Below are positions 1 through 7,460 of a DNA stretch of 33,804 nucleotides, piece after piece. Origin of the DNA: Bacteroidota bacterium (GTDB taxonomy: Bacteria > Bacteroidota > Rhodothermia > Rhodothermales > UBA10348); the NCBI GenBank assembly GCA_029262775.1, contig JAJCYR010000004.1, positions 1 through 33,804 on the forward strand. Direction: 5' to 3'. The notes under the pieces are model-generated. The model saw nothing but the letters and a program-made list of their open reading frames with translations, had not been told where the DNA came from and ran no database searches. The number at the start of each line of letters is the position of its first letter. Position 1 is the first letter of the stretch. The position numbers and the translations under genes were made by a program.

Positions 1-25
1 GCCCAGGCCTTGAACCTGAGGTTTC

Positions 26-1672
26 TTATGGCAACCGATCGGCTGCAGGCGAGCCGGGGCCGTTGATGTCGACAGCAGGGTGCTCAGTTCGCCGAACTAC
101 CCGTCGTTGTTTCTTCCTGGACGTGATGGCCTCCCTGGGAGTGGGTTCTCTCTCGTCGCCAAACCCATCCAGGCGCCGGTAGCTGACCGCCTTGGCCACG
201 TCGTCATGTTGGGTAAGCCGGTGACCGTTTAAATCGGCACACGTCCGCGCAATACGAAGCACGCGCACGCGGCTCCGCGCAGACAGGCCGAGTGCGTACA
301 TGACCGCTTCCACGGAAGTCAACGCTTCGTCCGACGAAAGCTTTTCAAGGTCTGCGCCCGTCAGTTGCCCGTTGGGAATGCGTTGACTTCTGCGGGCACG
401 GTACCCGATGGCACGCAGCACGTTGCGCCGCACCTCGCGCGTCGTCTTGCGACCACCGCCGCGGAATGAAGCCGGATCTACGGCGAGTAACTCGATATGC
501 ATGTCAATCCTGTCCAGTATGGGACCGGAAAGCCGGGCAGCGTAGTGCAGCTTCTGCATGTCTGAGCACATGCACTTCCGCTTTTCCGACTTGGCCCAGC
601 CACATGGGCACGGGTTCATGGCTGCAATAAGCTGAAAATCAGCGGGGAAAGTCACCGATTCACGGAGTCGGGACAGACCAATTTTTCCCGACTCAAGAGG
701 CTCCCGAAGCCCTTCGATCACGCTTCTGCTGAACTGGGTGAGCTCGTCGAGAAAGAGCACGCCGCCGTGAGCCAGGGACGCCTCACCAGGCTGGATGGGC
801 CGACCCCCGCCCAGCATTCCGGCCCGTGATATGGTGTGATGCGGAGAGCGGACTGGACGATCTGGTTTCCATCCCTTCTCCGTGAGTAGCCCCTTGAGGG
901 AATGAATGCAGTTGGACTGCAGCGCCAAATTTTCTGACCAATCCGGAATAATGCCAGTGAACCGCTCTGCCAGCATCGTCTTGCCGCATCCTGGCGGACC
1001 GATCATGATCAGGTTGTGCCCACCGGCCGCCGCGACTTCCAGTGCGTCTACGGCGTTATTCTGGCCAACCACGTCGAACAGATCTTTCCTCTGGGGCGTC
1101 CGCTCCGCGTTCGATCCCGGGAGCGTCTCGTATGGAATGACCGGAGCGTGGCCCGTCGCATGATTGACCGCCTCGGTCAGCGTCCGGACTGGAAAGACGG
1201 TTACTCCAGGCACATGCGAGGCTTCGAGGGCGTTTCCACTTGGCACCAGTACGTTTGTCTTGCCGGCCCGGCGCGACGCCAGAACGAAGGGCAGGATTCC
1301 TTTCACGGATTGGATGTGCCCATTCAGGGACAATTCGCCTGCACACGCATGATCTGCAGGCCACTCTACGCCGGATGGCGAGAGGTCAGCCAAAATAAGG
1401 CCGAGCGCAATGGGCAGGTCGAAGAGCGTTCCATGCTTGGATACGTCGGCCGGGGCCAGATTGACCGTGAGTATTCCTCGTGGCGGAAGGATGTCTGCAC
1501 TGGACATGGCGCTCCATATCCGGTCCATGCATTCCCGAACGGCACTGCCAGGCAGGCCAACGACGGTCCGCTTGGGCAAACCGGTTGCCACCATGCATTC
1601 GATGGTGACAAGAATGGCCCCATCACCGGCCAACGCCCCGGAGTAGACCCGACTATATTTCGGTGCAGACAT
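26..1672 (-). CDS. comM: YifB/ComM-family Mg-chelatase-like AAA+ ATPase
   Basis: This 548-residue cytoplasmic protein belongs to the YifB/ComM family. In naturally transformable bacteria ComM is a hexameric helicase that promotes branch migration during integration of transforming DNA. Residues 1-170 form the Lon-protease-like ChlI N-terminal domain. An AAA+ module follows, with Walker A GPPGCGKT at 225-232, Walker B GVLFLDEL at 304-311, the family motif NPCPCG at 353-358 and RLSGPILDRID at 380-390. The C-terminal Mg-chelatase helical domain ends in a basic tail. Length is slightly above the usual 500-510 because of that tail. The N-terminus (MSAPKYSRVYS) resembles the normal family start, so the start is secure. 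It lies 41 bases downstream of the polyferredoxin gene on the same strand and may be cotranscribed, with no obvious functional link. The family is certain; a role in DNA uptake in this organism is inference. Confidence 0.95.
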   Translation of the reverse strand: MSAPKYSRVYSGALAGDGAILVTIECMVATGLPKRTVVGLPGSAVRECMDRIWSAMSSADILPPRGILTVNLAPADVSKHGTLFDLPIALGLILADLSPSGVEWPADHACAGELSLNGHIQSVKGILPFVLASRRAGKTNVLVPSGNALEASHVPGVTVFPVRTLTEAVNHATGHAPVIPYETLPGSNAERTPQRKDLFDVVGQNNAVDALEVAAAGGHNLIMIGPPGCGKTMLAERFTGIIPDWSENLALQSNCIHSLKGLLTEKGWKPDRPVRSPHHTISRAGMLGGGRPIQPGEASLAHGGVLFLDELTQFSRSVIEGLREPLESGKIGLSRLRESVTFPADFQLIAAMNPCPCGWAKSEKRKCMCSDMQKLHYAARLSGPILDRIDMHIELLAVDPASFRGGGRKTTREVRRNVLRAIGYRARRSQRIPNGQLTGADLEKLSSDEALTSVEAVMYALGLSARSRVRVLRIARTCADLNGHRLTQHDDVAKAVSYRRLDGFGDEREPTPREAITSRKKQRRVVRRTEHPAVDINGPGSPAADRLP

Positions 1673-1713
1673 GCCATATAGACACGCCTGACTGCTCCAC
1701 GTAACCTTGAGCG

Positions 1714-3261
1714 TTACCTGAATTCTGGCAGGTCAATCAGGTCCACTTCATCGCGGTCAATCAGGACTGGGCCATTCAGGCGGCCTTCCGTCGGTCCATT
1801 TTCCAACTTGAGGACACCTCTTGGGCATACCGTACTGCAGATTCCACATCCCACACACGACGCCCTGACAATGTTCTGGCCCCGCTGTGCGTACCACCTG
1901 ACATCAATTCCCATCTCACAGTGGGCCGAGCAGTTTCCGCACGAAATGCATTGAGCGCCGTTCGTAGTTATCCGAAACCGGGAAAAGAACCGTTGCTGCA
2001 AACCAAGAATGGCCGCCATCGGACACCCAAACCGGCACCAGATACGCGTTCCGAGGAACGGATAGAAACCTACACCGATCACTCCTGCCCAGATGGATCC
2101 GAAAATGAAACCATACGTCTTCGCCACCGCGCCCGAAAACGTGCCGAAGAGTCCGCCCTCCGTAGCCGAATTGATCCAAAGCAGCACCGTGGCGAGCACA
2201 ATGATCACAAGCACACCATGGATCATCCAGCGCTCCAGACGCCAACTATCCGTGGAGCGGGGAGCCAGGTGCCGATAGGGATCGCCGAGGGTTTCCGCCA
2301 TGGCACCGCAGCCACATACCCAGGAGCAATACCACCGTTTTCCGTAAAAATAGGTCAGTACAGGGGTGGCGACGAAAGTCATTACGGCACCCCAGAAAAT
2401 CATGAATACACCGGTTCGACCACCGTCTGCGAGAATCCAACCCATACCATAATCTCCCGGCCAGAGGTAGGTCCATTTCAGGGGCCAGAAATACGAAAAA
2501 TAGAATTCAGGCTGCTGAAACAGGACCAGGATGGAGGGTACGATGAAGGCCAGGACTGTCTGGACGATCATTACCGACCACGTTCGGATCCGTTGATAGC
2601 GAACGTGTCTATACTTGTACAGTGCCCGGATACCCATGACCACAACTGCCAGCGAGTACACCAGGCTGTACATGAACCAGTGGTTCGCTGCCTGTCCACG
2701 CATGAGCCAGGACAGCGGATCTGTTGTTCGCGTCAGGCCTTCGAGAGCCGCAGGATACCAGTATATGAGGACGTAGAATCCGGACATTACAATGCCCAGC
2801 ATCCATCCGGAGGCTCCCCGGTTGGTCACGGGGTTGGTCATGGTGCCGTGATTGTCCAGTCCATGCCCGGAATCTGCATATCGGGCGGCAATCATCCATG
2901 TGGCCCCTGCGGTTGTCGCACCAATGCCAAGCCAGAACATGACCATGGGCCAGGCCATGCCCGCTCCAGCAATGGACACGAGTATTCCAACCAGTCCTGT
3001 CCCCGTCAGAACAGCCGCACCCTTGTGATGAAACCGGGTAGGTTTCCAGGAATTATTTTTCGACACCCAGAGCGTCGCGGCCGAAAACACGAGGAGGGCG
3101 GCAAGGGCAATGGACGCAGTAGGCTTGAACGGCCACACCTGCAGAACAGCAACCGTGGAGAGGACTGCCGCTACGACGAGCATGACGGCAATGATGCGGT
3201 TCAAGGCGACGTTGATCAGCGGTCCATCGACCAGTGAAATACTATGGTGCGTGTTGCTCAT
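1714..3261 (-). CDS. Polytopic membrane 4Fe-4S polyferredoxin (NapH/NosR/CcoG-like)
   Basis: This 515-residue inner-membrane protein has about ten predicted helices (near 22-42, 48-66, 81-101, 104-124, 151-172, 196-212, 228-248, 284-306, 345-363 and 383-405). Two membrane-proximal cysteine motifs are present: YCSWVCGCG (C312, C316, C318) and CRFGCP (C409, C413). They recall the paired motifs of the NapH/NosR/CcoG group. Two ferredoxin clusters follow: CISCGNCSAHC (C438, C441, C444, C448) and CVGCGICSTVCP (C469, C472, C475, C479). The ATG at 3261 was chosen because it forms an ATGA overlap with the stop of the upstream FAD oxidoreductase gene; a longer reading would run back through that gene. 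The context suggests electrons pass from NAD(P)H through the flavoprotein to these clusters and a membrane acceptor. It is not a clear CcoG, since no cbb3-oxidase genes are nearby. The substrate is unknown. Confidence 0.85.
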   Translation of the reverse strand: MSNTHHSISLVDGPLINVALNRIIAVMLVVAAVLSTVAVLQVWPFKPTASIALAALLVFSAATLWVSKNNSWKPTRFHHKGAAVLTGTGLVGILVSIAGAGMAWPMVMFWLGIGATTAGATWMIAARYADSGHGLDNHGTMTNPVTNRGASGWMLGIVMSGFYVLIYWYPAALEGLTRTTDPLSWLMRGQAANHWFMYSLVYSLAVVVMGIRALYKYRHVRYQRIRTWSVMIVQTVLAFIVPSILVLFQQPEFYFSYFWPLKWTYLWPGDYGMGWILADGGRTGVFMIFWGAVMTFVATPVLTYFYGKRWYCSWVCGCGAMAETLGDPYRHLAPRSTDSWRLERWMIHGVLVIIVLATVLLWINSATEGGLFGTFSGAVAKTYGFIFGSIWAGVIGVGFYPFLGTRIWCRFGCPMAAILGLQQRFFSRFRITTNGAQCISCGNCSAHCEMGIDVRWYAQRGQNIVRASCVGCGICSTVCPRGVLKLENGPTEGRLNGPVLIDRDEVDLIDLPEFR

Positions 3262-4520
3262 GAAGAAAGGGACTCGGCTATCTGCTTCGTATCTGCTCTG
3301 AAAAACTCGGGTTCGAACAAAAGGGTTTGTACCTGATCCGGTGTCAGGGCCGCATCGTCGCCACGCCGGATCATGGAGGCCGCCACTTCCTGCCGGAGGC
3401 GGATGCCAATACCGTTTACGCCCAATATCCGCCCAGTGGAGCGTTCCGCGGCCACGCGGATCATGCGATTGTGGGACGTCCACTGACGACAGGTTACCTG
3501 ATCGGTCGGCTTCGGCGGCACATCCCCGTATGTCTGGTATTCCAGGTCGAAAAACTTGGCCGAGTTGAAAAAGAGGGGCGCTGTGTATGTTCCCGACTCG
3601 CTGGCCAGCATGCGTCCAAGTGCTCGGCCCTGGCGCCGGCCCGAATACCACAGTTGCTCTATACGGCCACCGTGTGCCAGCGGCTTGCGGAACTCGGCGC
3701 AGTCGCCCACCGCAAACACATCTGGTGCGCTGGTCTCGAATGTCGTCGTCACAAGTACCCCCTTTCCGGTCTCGATTCCCGACTGACGGGCGAGGTCCGC
3801 ATTAGGGTGCACGCCTACGGCTAACCCTACGAAGGAGGCATCCAGACGCTGCCCTGACTTCGTAATGACCGCAATGGCCCGACCGTCGTCGTCGGTTTCA
3901 ATAAAATCAAGTTCGGTTCCAAGGTGCAGGTGTACCCCATGCCTGCGAATTTGCTGGTGGATGAGCTCTGATTCGTCCGCAGAAAACAGATAGTCCATGT
4001 AGGCTGGCTCCCGCACCAGCATGTGAACGTCAATACTCCGAACACGCAGCATTTCGGCCATCTCTATGCCGATCAGGCCGCCGCCAACTACTACCGCGCA
4101 GGATATTCCATCCGTGGCAGATTCCATCGCCGACAGATCCTGCATGGAATAGAGCCCTTGCACGCCGTGGGCGTACTCCCCTTTCCATCCGAAGCGATTG
4201 GGGCGACTTCCTGTTGCTATTACGAGTTTATCATAATGCATCCTCCCCCCGGCCAGCAAATCTACCGTGTGCGCATCGACATCAATTCCCGTAACGGTAT
4301 CCTGAATCAGATCGAGCCTGTTCTTCGGCCAGAAATCATCCTCATACGGCTTGAGATCGGACCATCTCAGATCTCCCATATAGGCATACATGAGCGCCGT
4401 CCTGGCAATATGGTAGGGAGACTCGGCCGAAATGATGGTGATGCGCGCGTCGCTTCCTTTTCGCAGGAATCGAGCGGTTGTAACGCCAGCAATGCCGTTT
4501 CCGATGATAACCGTGTGCAC
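3258..4520 (-). CDS. FAD-dependent NAD(P)/FAD oxidoreductase (Pyr_redox_2 fold)
   Basis: This 420-residue cytoplasmic flavoprotein belongs to the two-dinucleotide-binding-domain (Pyr_redox_2) superfamily. The FAD Rossmann motif GNGIAG is at 7-12, ATGSRP at 102-107, the NAD(P)-binding GGGLIG at 146-151, and the second FAD-contact motif AVGDCAE at 270-276. No CxxC or CxxxxC redox disulfide is seen at the usual positions, so it resembles ferredoxin, rubredoxin or nitrite-reductase-type NAD(P)H reductases more than thioredoxin reductase or lipoamide dehydrogenase. The start is GTG at 4520, directly before the HTVIIGNGIAG strand. A -10-like TATACT lies on the minus strand at 4553-4558 but its -35 is weak. 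The gene overlaps the membrane polyferredoxin gene by 4 bases, so the two are almost certainly translated together as one redox unit. Confidence 0.88.
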   Translation of the reverse strand: MHTVIIGNGIAGVTTARFLRKGSDARITIISAESPYHIARTALMYAYMGDLRWSDLKPYEDDFWPKNRLDLIQDTVTGIDVDAHTVDLLAGGRMHYDKLVIATGSRPNRFGWKGEYAHGVQGLYSMQDLSAMESATDGISCAVVVGGGLIGIEMAEMLRVRSIDVHMLVREPAYMDYLFSADESELIHQQIRRHGVHLHLGTELDFIETDDDGRAIAVITKSGQRLDASFVGLAVGVHPNADLARQSGIETGKGVLVTTTFETSAPDVFAVGDCAEFRKPLAHGGRIEQLWYSGRRQGRALGRMLASESGTYTAPLFFNSAKFFDLEYQTYGDVPPKPTDQVTCRQWTSHNRMIRVAAERSTGRILGVNGIGIRLRQEVAASMIRRGDDAALTPDQVQTLLFEPEFFRADTKQIAESLSS

Positions 4521-4585
4521 GTAGACCAGGGATTGTGAACAGAATGCGGACCAGTATAACCAAGCATGCCTTCTGGCGCCATCGC

Positions 4586-4615
4586 TTGACGGGCCTTAGT
4601 TTGAGCGCGTATAAA
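4586..4615 (+). promoter_or_regulatory. Putative sigma70-type promoter before nadK
   Basis: TTGACG (4586-4591) and TATAAA (4610-4615) are separated by 18 bases. Transcription would start near 4622, only a few bases before the GTG at 4628. This would give an almost leaderless message and would exclude the upstream in-frame ATG at 4535. The match was read by eye only. Confidence 0.4.
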
Positions 4616-4627
4616 CCCGTTACACAC

Positions 4628-5515
4628 GTGCGACTCGGAATTACAGCGAATACGACGAAACATGCCCTTTGGAAGCCTGTATCCGAGACGCTTACCCTGC
4701 TTCACTCCCTGGGACAGGATACCGTCCTCCATCCAGACATCCATGACGGCCTGATTCGGAGGGAACTCTCGGACTGCCTGCCGACCCGGGCTATTGACAT
4801 CGCGGGATTTCTCCAGGCGAGTGACGTTGTACTCTCTCTCGGTGGGGATGGCACGCTCCTTGGCACGGCCAGCATGGTGGGCGAGCGCAATATTCCCATT
4901 CTCGGAGTCAATTACGGCCGGTTGGGATTTCTGGCCAACGTGGAAGCGGCTGACCTGGCCGATGCAGTGCAGAAACTGAACAGCGGTCACTATACAATCG
5001 AGAATCGACTGGTGCTCGACACGACCATTCATTCCGGTGGCCGGATCGTGACGCGAAGAGCCCTGAACGACTGCTCCCTCCAGCGCAGCGGTGATCCCGG
5101 GCTGCTCTCGCTTGACGTCTACGTGGACGACCGCCTGTTGAATACCTATTGGGGAGACGGAATCATACTGTCGACGCCTACCGGATCTACGGCATACTCC
5201 CTTGCACTCGGCGGTCCCATCATGGCTCCCGGGTGTGGGGGAATCCTGATAACACCCGTTGCGCCGCACACACTGACGGTGCGCCCGATGGTGCTTCCCG
5301 AACACGTCCGGATTGAAGTCCGGATTGCTGCCGACAATCCGGACTATTCGATTACGGCCGACGGGCAGGCCGATCTGTACGGACACCATGAGACCCGTGT
5401 CCATGTGTCCAAAGCGGAGACCGGGATCCGGCTGCTTCAGTTGCACGGTGGCGACTATTTCTCCACGCTACGCAGCAAGCTCATGTGGGGAGCCCGAAAA
5501 TTGAAAGGGGCGTAA
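4628..5515 (+). CDS. nadK: NAD kinase
   Basis: This 295-residue cytoplasmic enzyme phosphorylates NAD at the 2'-hydroxyl to make NADP. The diagnostic motif GGDGT is at 72-76 with catalytic D74. GVNYGRLGFLA follows near 93, GDG is at 176-178 and the NAD-binding TPTGSTAYSLA at 183-193. The usual Asn-Glu pair before the second domain reads Asn-Asp here (N147-D148), a conservative change. Start choice: the GTG at 4628 begins MRLGIT, as in normal NadK proteins. An in-frame ATG at 4535 would add 31 residues of non-family sequence upstream of a good promoter. No Shine-Dalgarno sequence is visible before either start. The gene is divergent from the flavoprotein gene and is followed by the tRNA genes, with no obvious terminator between. 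Confidence 0.95.
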   Translation: MRLGITANTTKHALWKPVSETLTLLHSLGQDTVLHPDIHDGLIRRELSDCLPTRAIDIAGFLQASDVVLSLGGDGTLLGTASMVGERNIPILGVNYGRLGFLANVEAADLADAVQKLNSGHYTIENRLVLDTTIHSGGRIVTRRALNDCSLQRSGDPGLLSLDVYVDDRLLNTYWGDGIILSTPTGSTAYSLALGGPIMAPGCGGILITPVAPHTLTVRPMVLPEHVRIEVRIAADNPDYSITADGQADLYGHHETRVHVSKAETGIRLLQLHGGDYFSTLRSKLMWGARKLKGA

Positions 5516-5519
5516 AAAG

Positions 5520-5549
5520 TTGGCCTTCAAATTCAAATAACTGTATATT
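5520..5549 (+). promoter_or_regulatory. Putative promoter of tRNA-Phe
   Basis: TTGGCC (5520-5525), an 18-base spacer and TATATT (5544-5549) precede the tRNA by 12 bases. The -10 region with the next two bases, TATATTCG, is one mismatch from the Bacteroidota form TAnnTTTG. The -35 overlaps the first bases after the nadK stop codon. Confidence 0.45.
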
Positions 5550-5561
5550 CGGCAGTCTGCG

Positions 5562-5634
5562 GGTCAGGTAGCTCAGTTGGTAGAGCAATGGACTGAAAAT
5601 CCATGTGTCGGGGGTTCAATTCCCTCCCTGACCA
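5562..5634 (+). tRNA. tRNA-Phe (GAA)
   Basis: A complete cloverleaf of 73 bases. The acceptor stem GGTCAGG pairs with CCTGACC (5627-5633), with discriminator A at 5634. The anticodon stem is 5588-5592 with 5600-5604, and the loop CTGAAAA carries GAA at 5595-5597. The T arm has loop TTCAATT with one G-T pair in its stem. The 3' CCA is not encoded, so it must be added by CCA-adding enzyme. Confidence 0.97.
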
Positions 5635-5689
5635 CAAGGTACGACGACGGTAGATGAGCCCTGCTTCATCAAAACATCGTCGGGAAGCC

Positions 5690-5719
5690 TTGCCTGGAGT
5701 TGGCGGTGCGCCGTATCAT
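5690..5719 (+). promoter_or_regulatory. Possible second promoter upstream of tRNA-Asp
   Basis: TTGCCT (5690-5695) and TATCAT (5714-5719) are 18 bases apart, 25 bases before tRNA-Asp. The 110-base stretch between the two tRNAs has no clear terminator, so tRNA-Asp could also be read through from the tRNA-Phe promoter. A perfect six-base inverted repeat, ACTGTC with GACAGT around a four-base loop (5725-5740), lies in the leader just before the mature tRNA. Confidence 0.3.
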
Positions 5720-5744
5720 GACGCACTGTCCAGTGACAGTATCT

Positions 5745-5818
5745 GGTCCGGTAGTTCAGTTGGTTAGAACGCTGGCCTGTCACGCCAGAGGTCGCGAGTT
5801 CAAGTCTCGTCCGGACCG
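5745..5818 (+). tRNA. tRNA-Asp (GTC)
   Basis: A complete cloverleaf of 74 bases. The acceptor stem GGTCCGG pairs with CCGGACC (5811-5817), with discriminator G at 5818. The anticodon stem CTGGC/GCCAG (5772-5776 with 5784-5788) encloses loop CTGTCAC with anticodon GTC at 5779-5781. The 3' CCA is not encoded. Confidence 0.97.
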
Positions 5819-5826
5819 CTCAGAAT

Positions 5827-5865
5827 AAAACAGCCGCCGCATGCAGTGCATGCGGCGGCTGTTTT
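5827..5865. terminator. Strong bidirectional intrinsic terminator
   Basis: A near-perfect palindrome with 19-base arms: AAAACAGCCGCCGCATGCA (5827-5845) is repeated inverted at 5847-5865 around a single G. The stem is GC-rich and each strand ends in TTTT. It therefore fits Rho-independent termination both for the tRNA transcript on the plus strand and for the WbqC-like gene arriving on the minus strand, whose stop codon is 31 bases away. Confidence 0.9.
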
Positions 5866-5896
5866 ACTTAACAGCTTTACTTGGGGCCTGTGCACG

Positions 5897-6481
5897 TTAT
5901 GTGTACGCTTCCAGCACCGATCGCGCCTGTGGGCCGTGGTTCATGAGCAGGTCAATGGCCGACATGCCTGGCAGGAAACCTGGAAAATTCTGCGTGTAGG
6001 GAACGTCCGCACCTGAAAGCACGGCGCCCTGAAATGAGTTCGGTGTATCGGCCGGTGTGGTGCTGGAAACTGGGATGACCCGTCCGGGCAGCCCCAGAAG
6101 TTCAGCGAGCAGGGAGACACTGGCGAGCGTGGCATCGACCAGATATTCCCAGTCGCTCGCCCAAAACGAGAGCAGCCGGGGGGCATAATACATGTAGAAC
6201 GGAGCCGATTCGTAGTTGAACCGGAGCGCTTTGGCATGCCGCGTACGCCAACCGGGATCCCCTTGGACACGGATTTCCGAGAGTGTACTTCCGAATTGCC
6301 CATGACCCACAGGCACAGTGATCCACTGCCAACCGTCCGCATTTCGCAGCCGGGTCCGGTTATGCAGCGTTTGCCGCTGATACCGTGCACCGGTCCACAC
6401 GCGGACCGGGCCGGCACGGAGGAATGGCACGTAGTACCGCGCGGGTGGGAAATACTCCGGCTCGAGCGTGGCGTCGCGCAT
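5897..6481 (-). CDS. WbqC-family protein
   Basis: This 194-residue soluble protein matches the WbqC family (named after a gene in O-antigen clusters; biochemical role not firmly established). Family-like segments are EYFPPARYY near 8-16, YQRQTLHNRTRL near 34-45, a WITVPV strand, the HAKALRFNYESAPFYMYY block, and the C-terminal SAIDLLMNHG segment. The ATG at 6481 was chosen because the recognisable family sequence starts there; an upstream in-frame ATG at 6667 would run antisense into the divergent LD-carboxypeptidase gene. It is transcribed toward the bidirectional terminator at 5827-5865, and 40 bases separate its start from the divergent gene. No polysaccharide genes adjoin it; the nearest lie near 15059-19016. 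Confidence 0.82.
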   Translation of the reverse strand: MRDATLEPEYFPPARYYVPFLRAGPVRVWTGARYQRQTLHNRTRLRNADGWQWITVPVGHGQFGSTLSEIRVQGDPGWRTRHAKALRFNYESAPFYMYYAPRLLSFWASDWEYLVDATLASVSLLAELLGLPGRVIPVSSTTPADTPNSFQGAVLSGADVPYTQNFPGFLPGMSAIDLLMNHGPQARSVLEAYT

Positions 6482-6521
6482 GTCATTGGAAGGTATATTG
6501 CAGAACCCAACACGGAATATA

Positions 6522-7460
6522 ATGCATCCAGTGAGACCCGAACCTCTCCGACCCGGCTCCCGAATTGGCCTGATTGCCCCCGCATCCCTGCCAGACGACC
6601 TTACCCGGATAGACCGCGGCATCACTGCGCTCGAAGCGCACGGATTTGAGGTGGTGCGGTATCGCAACTACGAGCACGGCCCTGGATATCTGGCAGGAAC
6701 GGACCAGGAACGGGCCGACGAGCTGAATCATTTTCTGCTGAGGACCGACTTGGACGCCCTGTTCTGCGTCCGCGGGGGGTACGGATGCATGCGCATTCTT
6801 CCGCTCGTCGATTTCGAAGCCGCACGGGTGCATCCCAAACTGCTGGTGGGGTACTCCGATATCACGGCACTTCATTTGGCCTTTCTGGCCCAGGCGGACT
6901 GGACTGGCCTCTCCGGCCCGATGGTCGCCATCGAATGGCCTGACGCGGACCATGCATCGACCAGCCATTTCCTTGACCTCGCTGGAGGAGCTTCAGGCCC
7001 CCTGCTCGGTCCGTCTGGTGAAGCGCTGCACGGGGTTACGTCCGGCACCGCCGAGGGGCTCCTCGTAGGAGGAAATCTTTCCATGGTGGTCCGTCTGCTT
7101 GGTACGCCATATCTGCCAAATCTCCGGGGCGCCATTCTGGCCGTTGAGGATGTGGGCGAGGAGCCGTATCGGATCGATGCCTACCTGTCGCAGCTTTCCC
7201 TGGCGGGAGTGCTCCAGGACCTGGGCGGGTTGGTACTGGGCGGCATCACGGAAGGAGATGTTCCGGAAGGAAAACGGTCGCTGACCATGCAGGAAGTCCT
7301 GGATCAGTATGTGGACACGCTCACGTGCCCGGTGGCCACCAACCTGGTCTACGGTCACTTCAGTCCCAAGATCACGCTTCCCATCGGTGTGCGTTCTCGA
7401 CTGGAGGTATCGGGAAGTGCGGCACGCCTTGATCTCATGGAATCTGTAGTTCGCACTTGA
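6522..7460 (+). CDS. S66-family muramoyltetrapeptide LD-carboxypeptidase
   Basis: This 312-residue protein belongs to peptidase family S66 (LdcA), which removes the terminal D-alanine from cytoplasmic murein tetrapeptides during peptidoglycan recycling. The Ser-Glu-His triad can be placed: S112 in GYSDITAL, E209 in AVEDVGEEPYRIDAY, and H279 in YGHFSPK. The N-terminal LRPGSRIGLIAPAS strand is typical. The ATG at 6522 was preferred over one at 6468, which would overlap the divergent WbqC-like gene. A TATAAT sequence (6518-6523) overlaps this start codon and so cannot be its promoter. The stop is immediately followed by the purN ATG with no gap, so it probably heads the purN-purH-mreC-dacB transcript. 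The microcin-immunity MccF branch of S66 is an alternative, but no microcin genes are nearby. Confidence 0.88.
   Translation: MHPVRPEPLRPGSRIGLIAPASLPDDLTRIDRGITALEAHGFEVVRYRNYEHGPGYLAGTDQERADELNHFLLRTDLDALFCVRGGYGCMRILPLVDFEAARVHPKLLVGYSDITALHLAFLAQADWTGLSGPMVAIEWPDADHASTSHFLDLAGGASGPLLGPSGEALHGVTSGTAEGLLVGGNLSMVVRLLGTPYLPNLRGAILAVEDVGEEPYRIDAYLSQLSLAGVLQDLGGLVLGGITEGDVPEGKRSLTMQEVLDQYVDTLTCPVATNLVYGHFSPKITLPIGVRSRLEVSGSAARLDLMESVVRT

Noticed and set aside
1..25. A possible gene or terminator downstream of comM
   Set aside because: Only 25 bases are present and no structure can be judged.
1921..3237. A plus-strand open frame of 438 codons opposite the polyferredoxin gene
   Set aside because: It has no family features and mirrors the cysteine-rich and hydrophobic coding pattern of the true gene.
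5635..5744. A possible tRNA-linked integration site or extra small RNA between the two tRNAs
   Set aside because: There is no integrase, no repeated tRNA 3' end, and only weak hairpins in the 110 bases.
6518..6523. A perfect TATAAT upstream of the LD-carboxypeptidase
   Set aside because: It overlaps the start codon, so transcription from it would begin inside the gene, and there is no matching -35.
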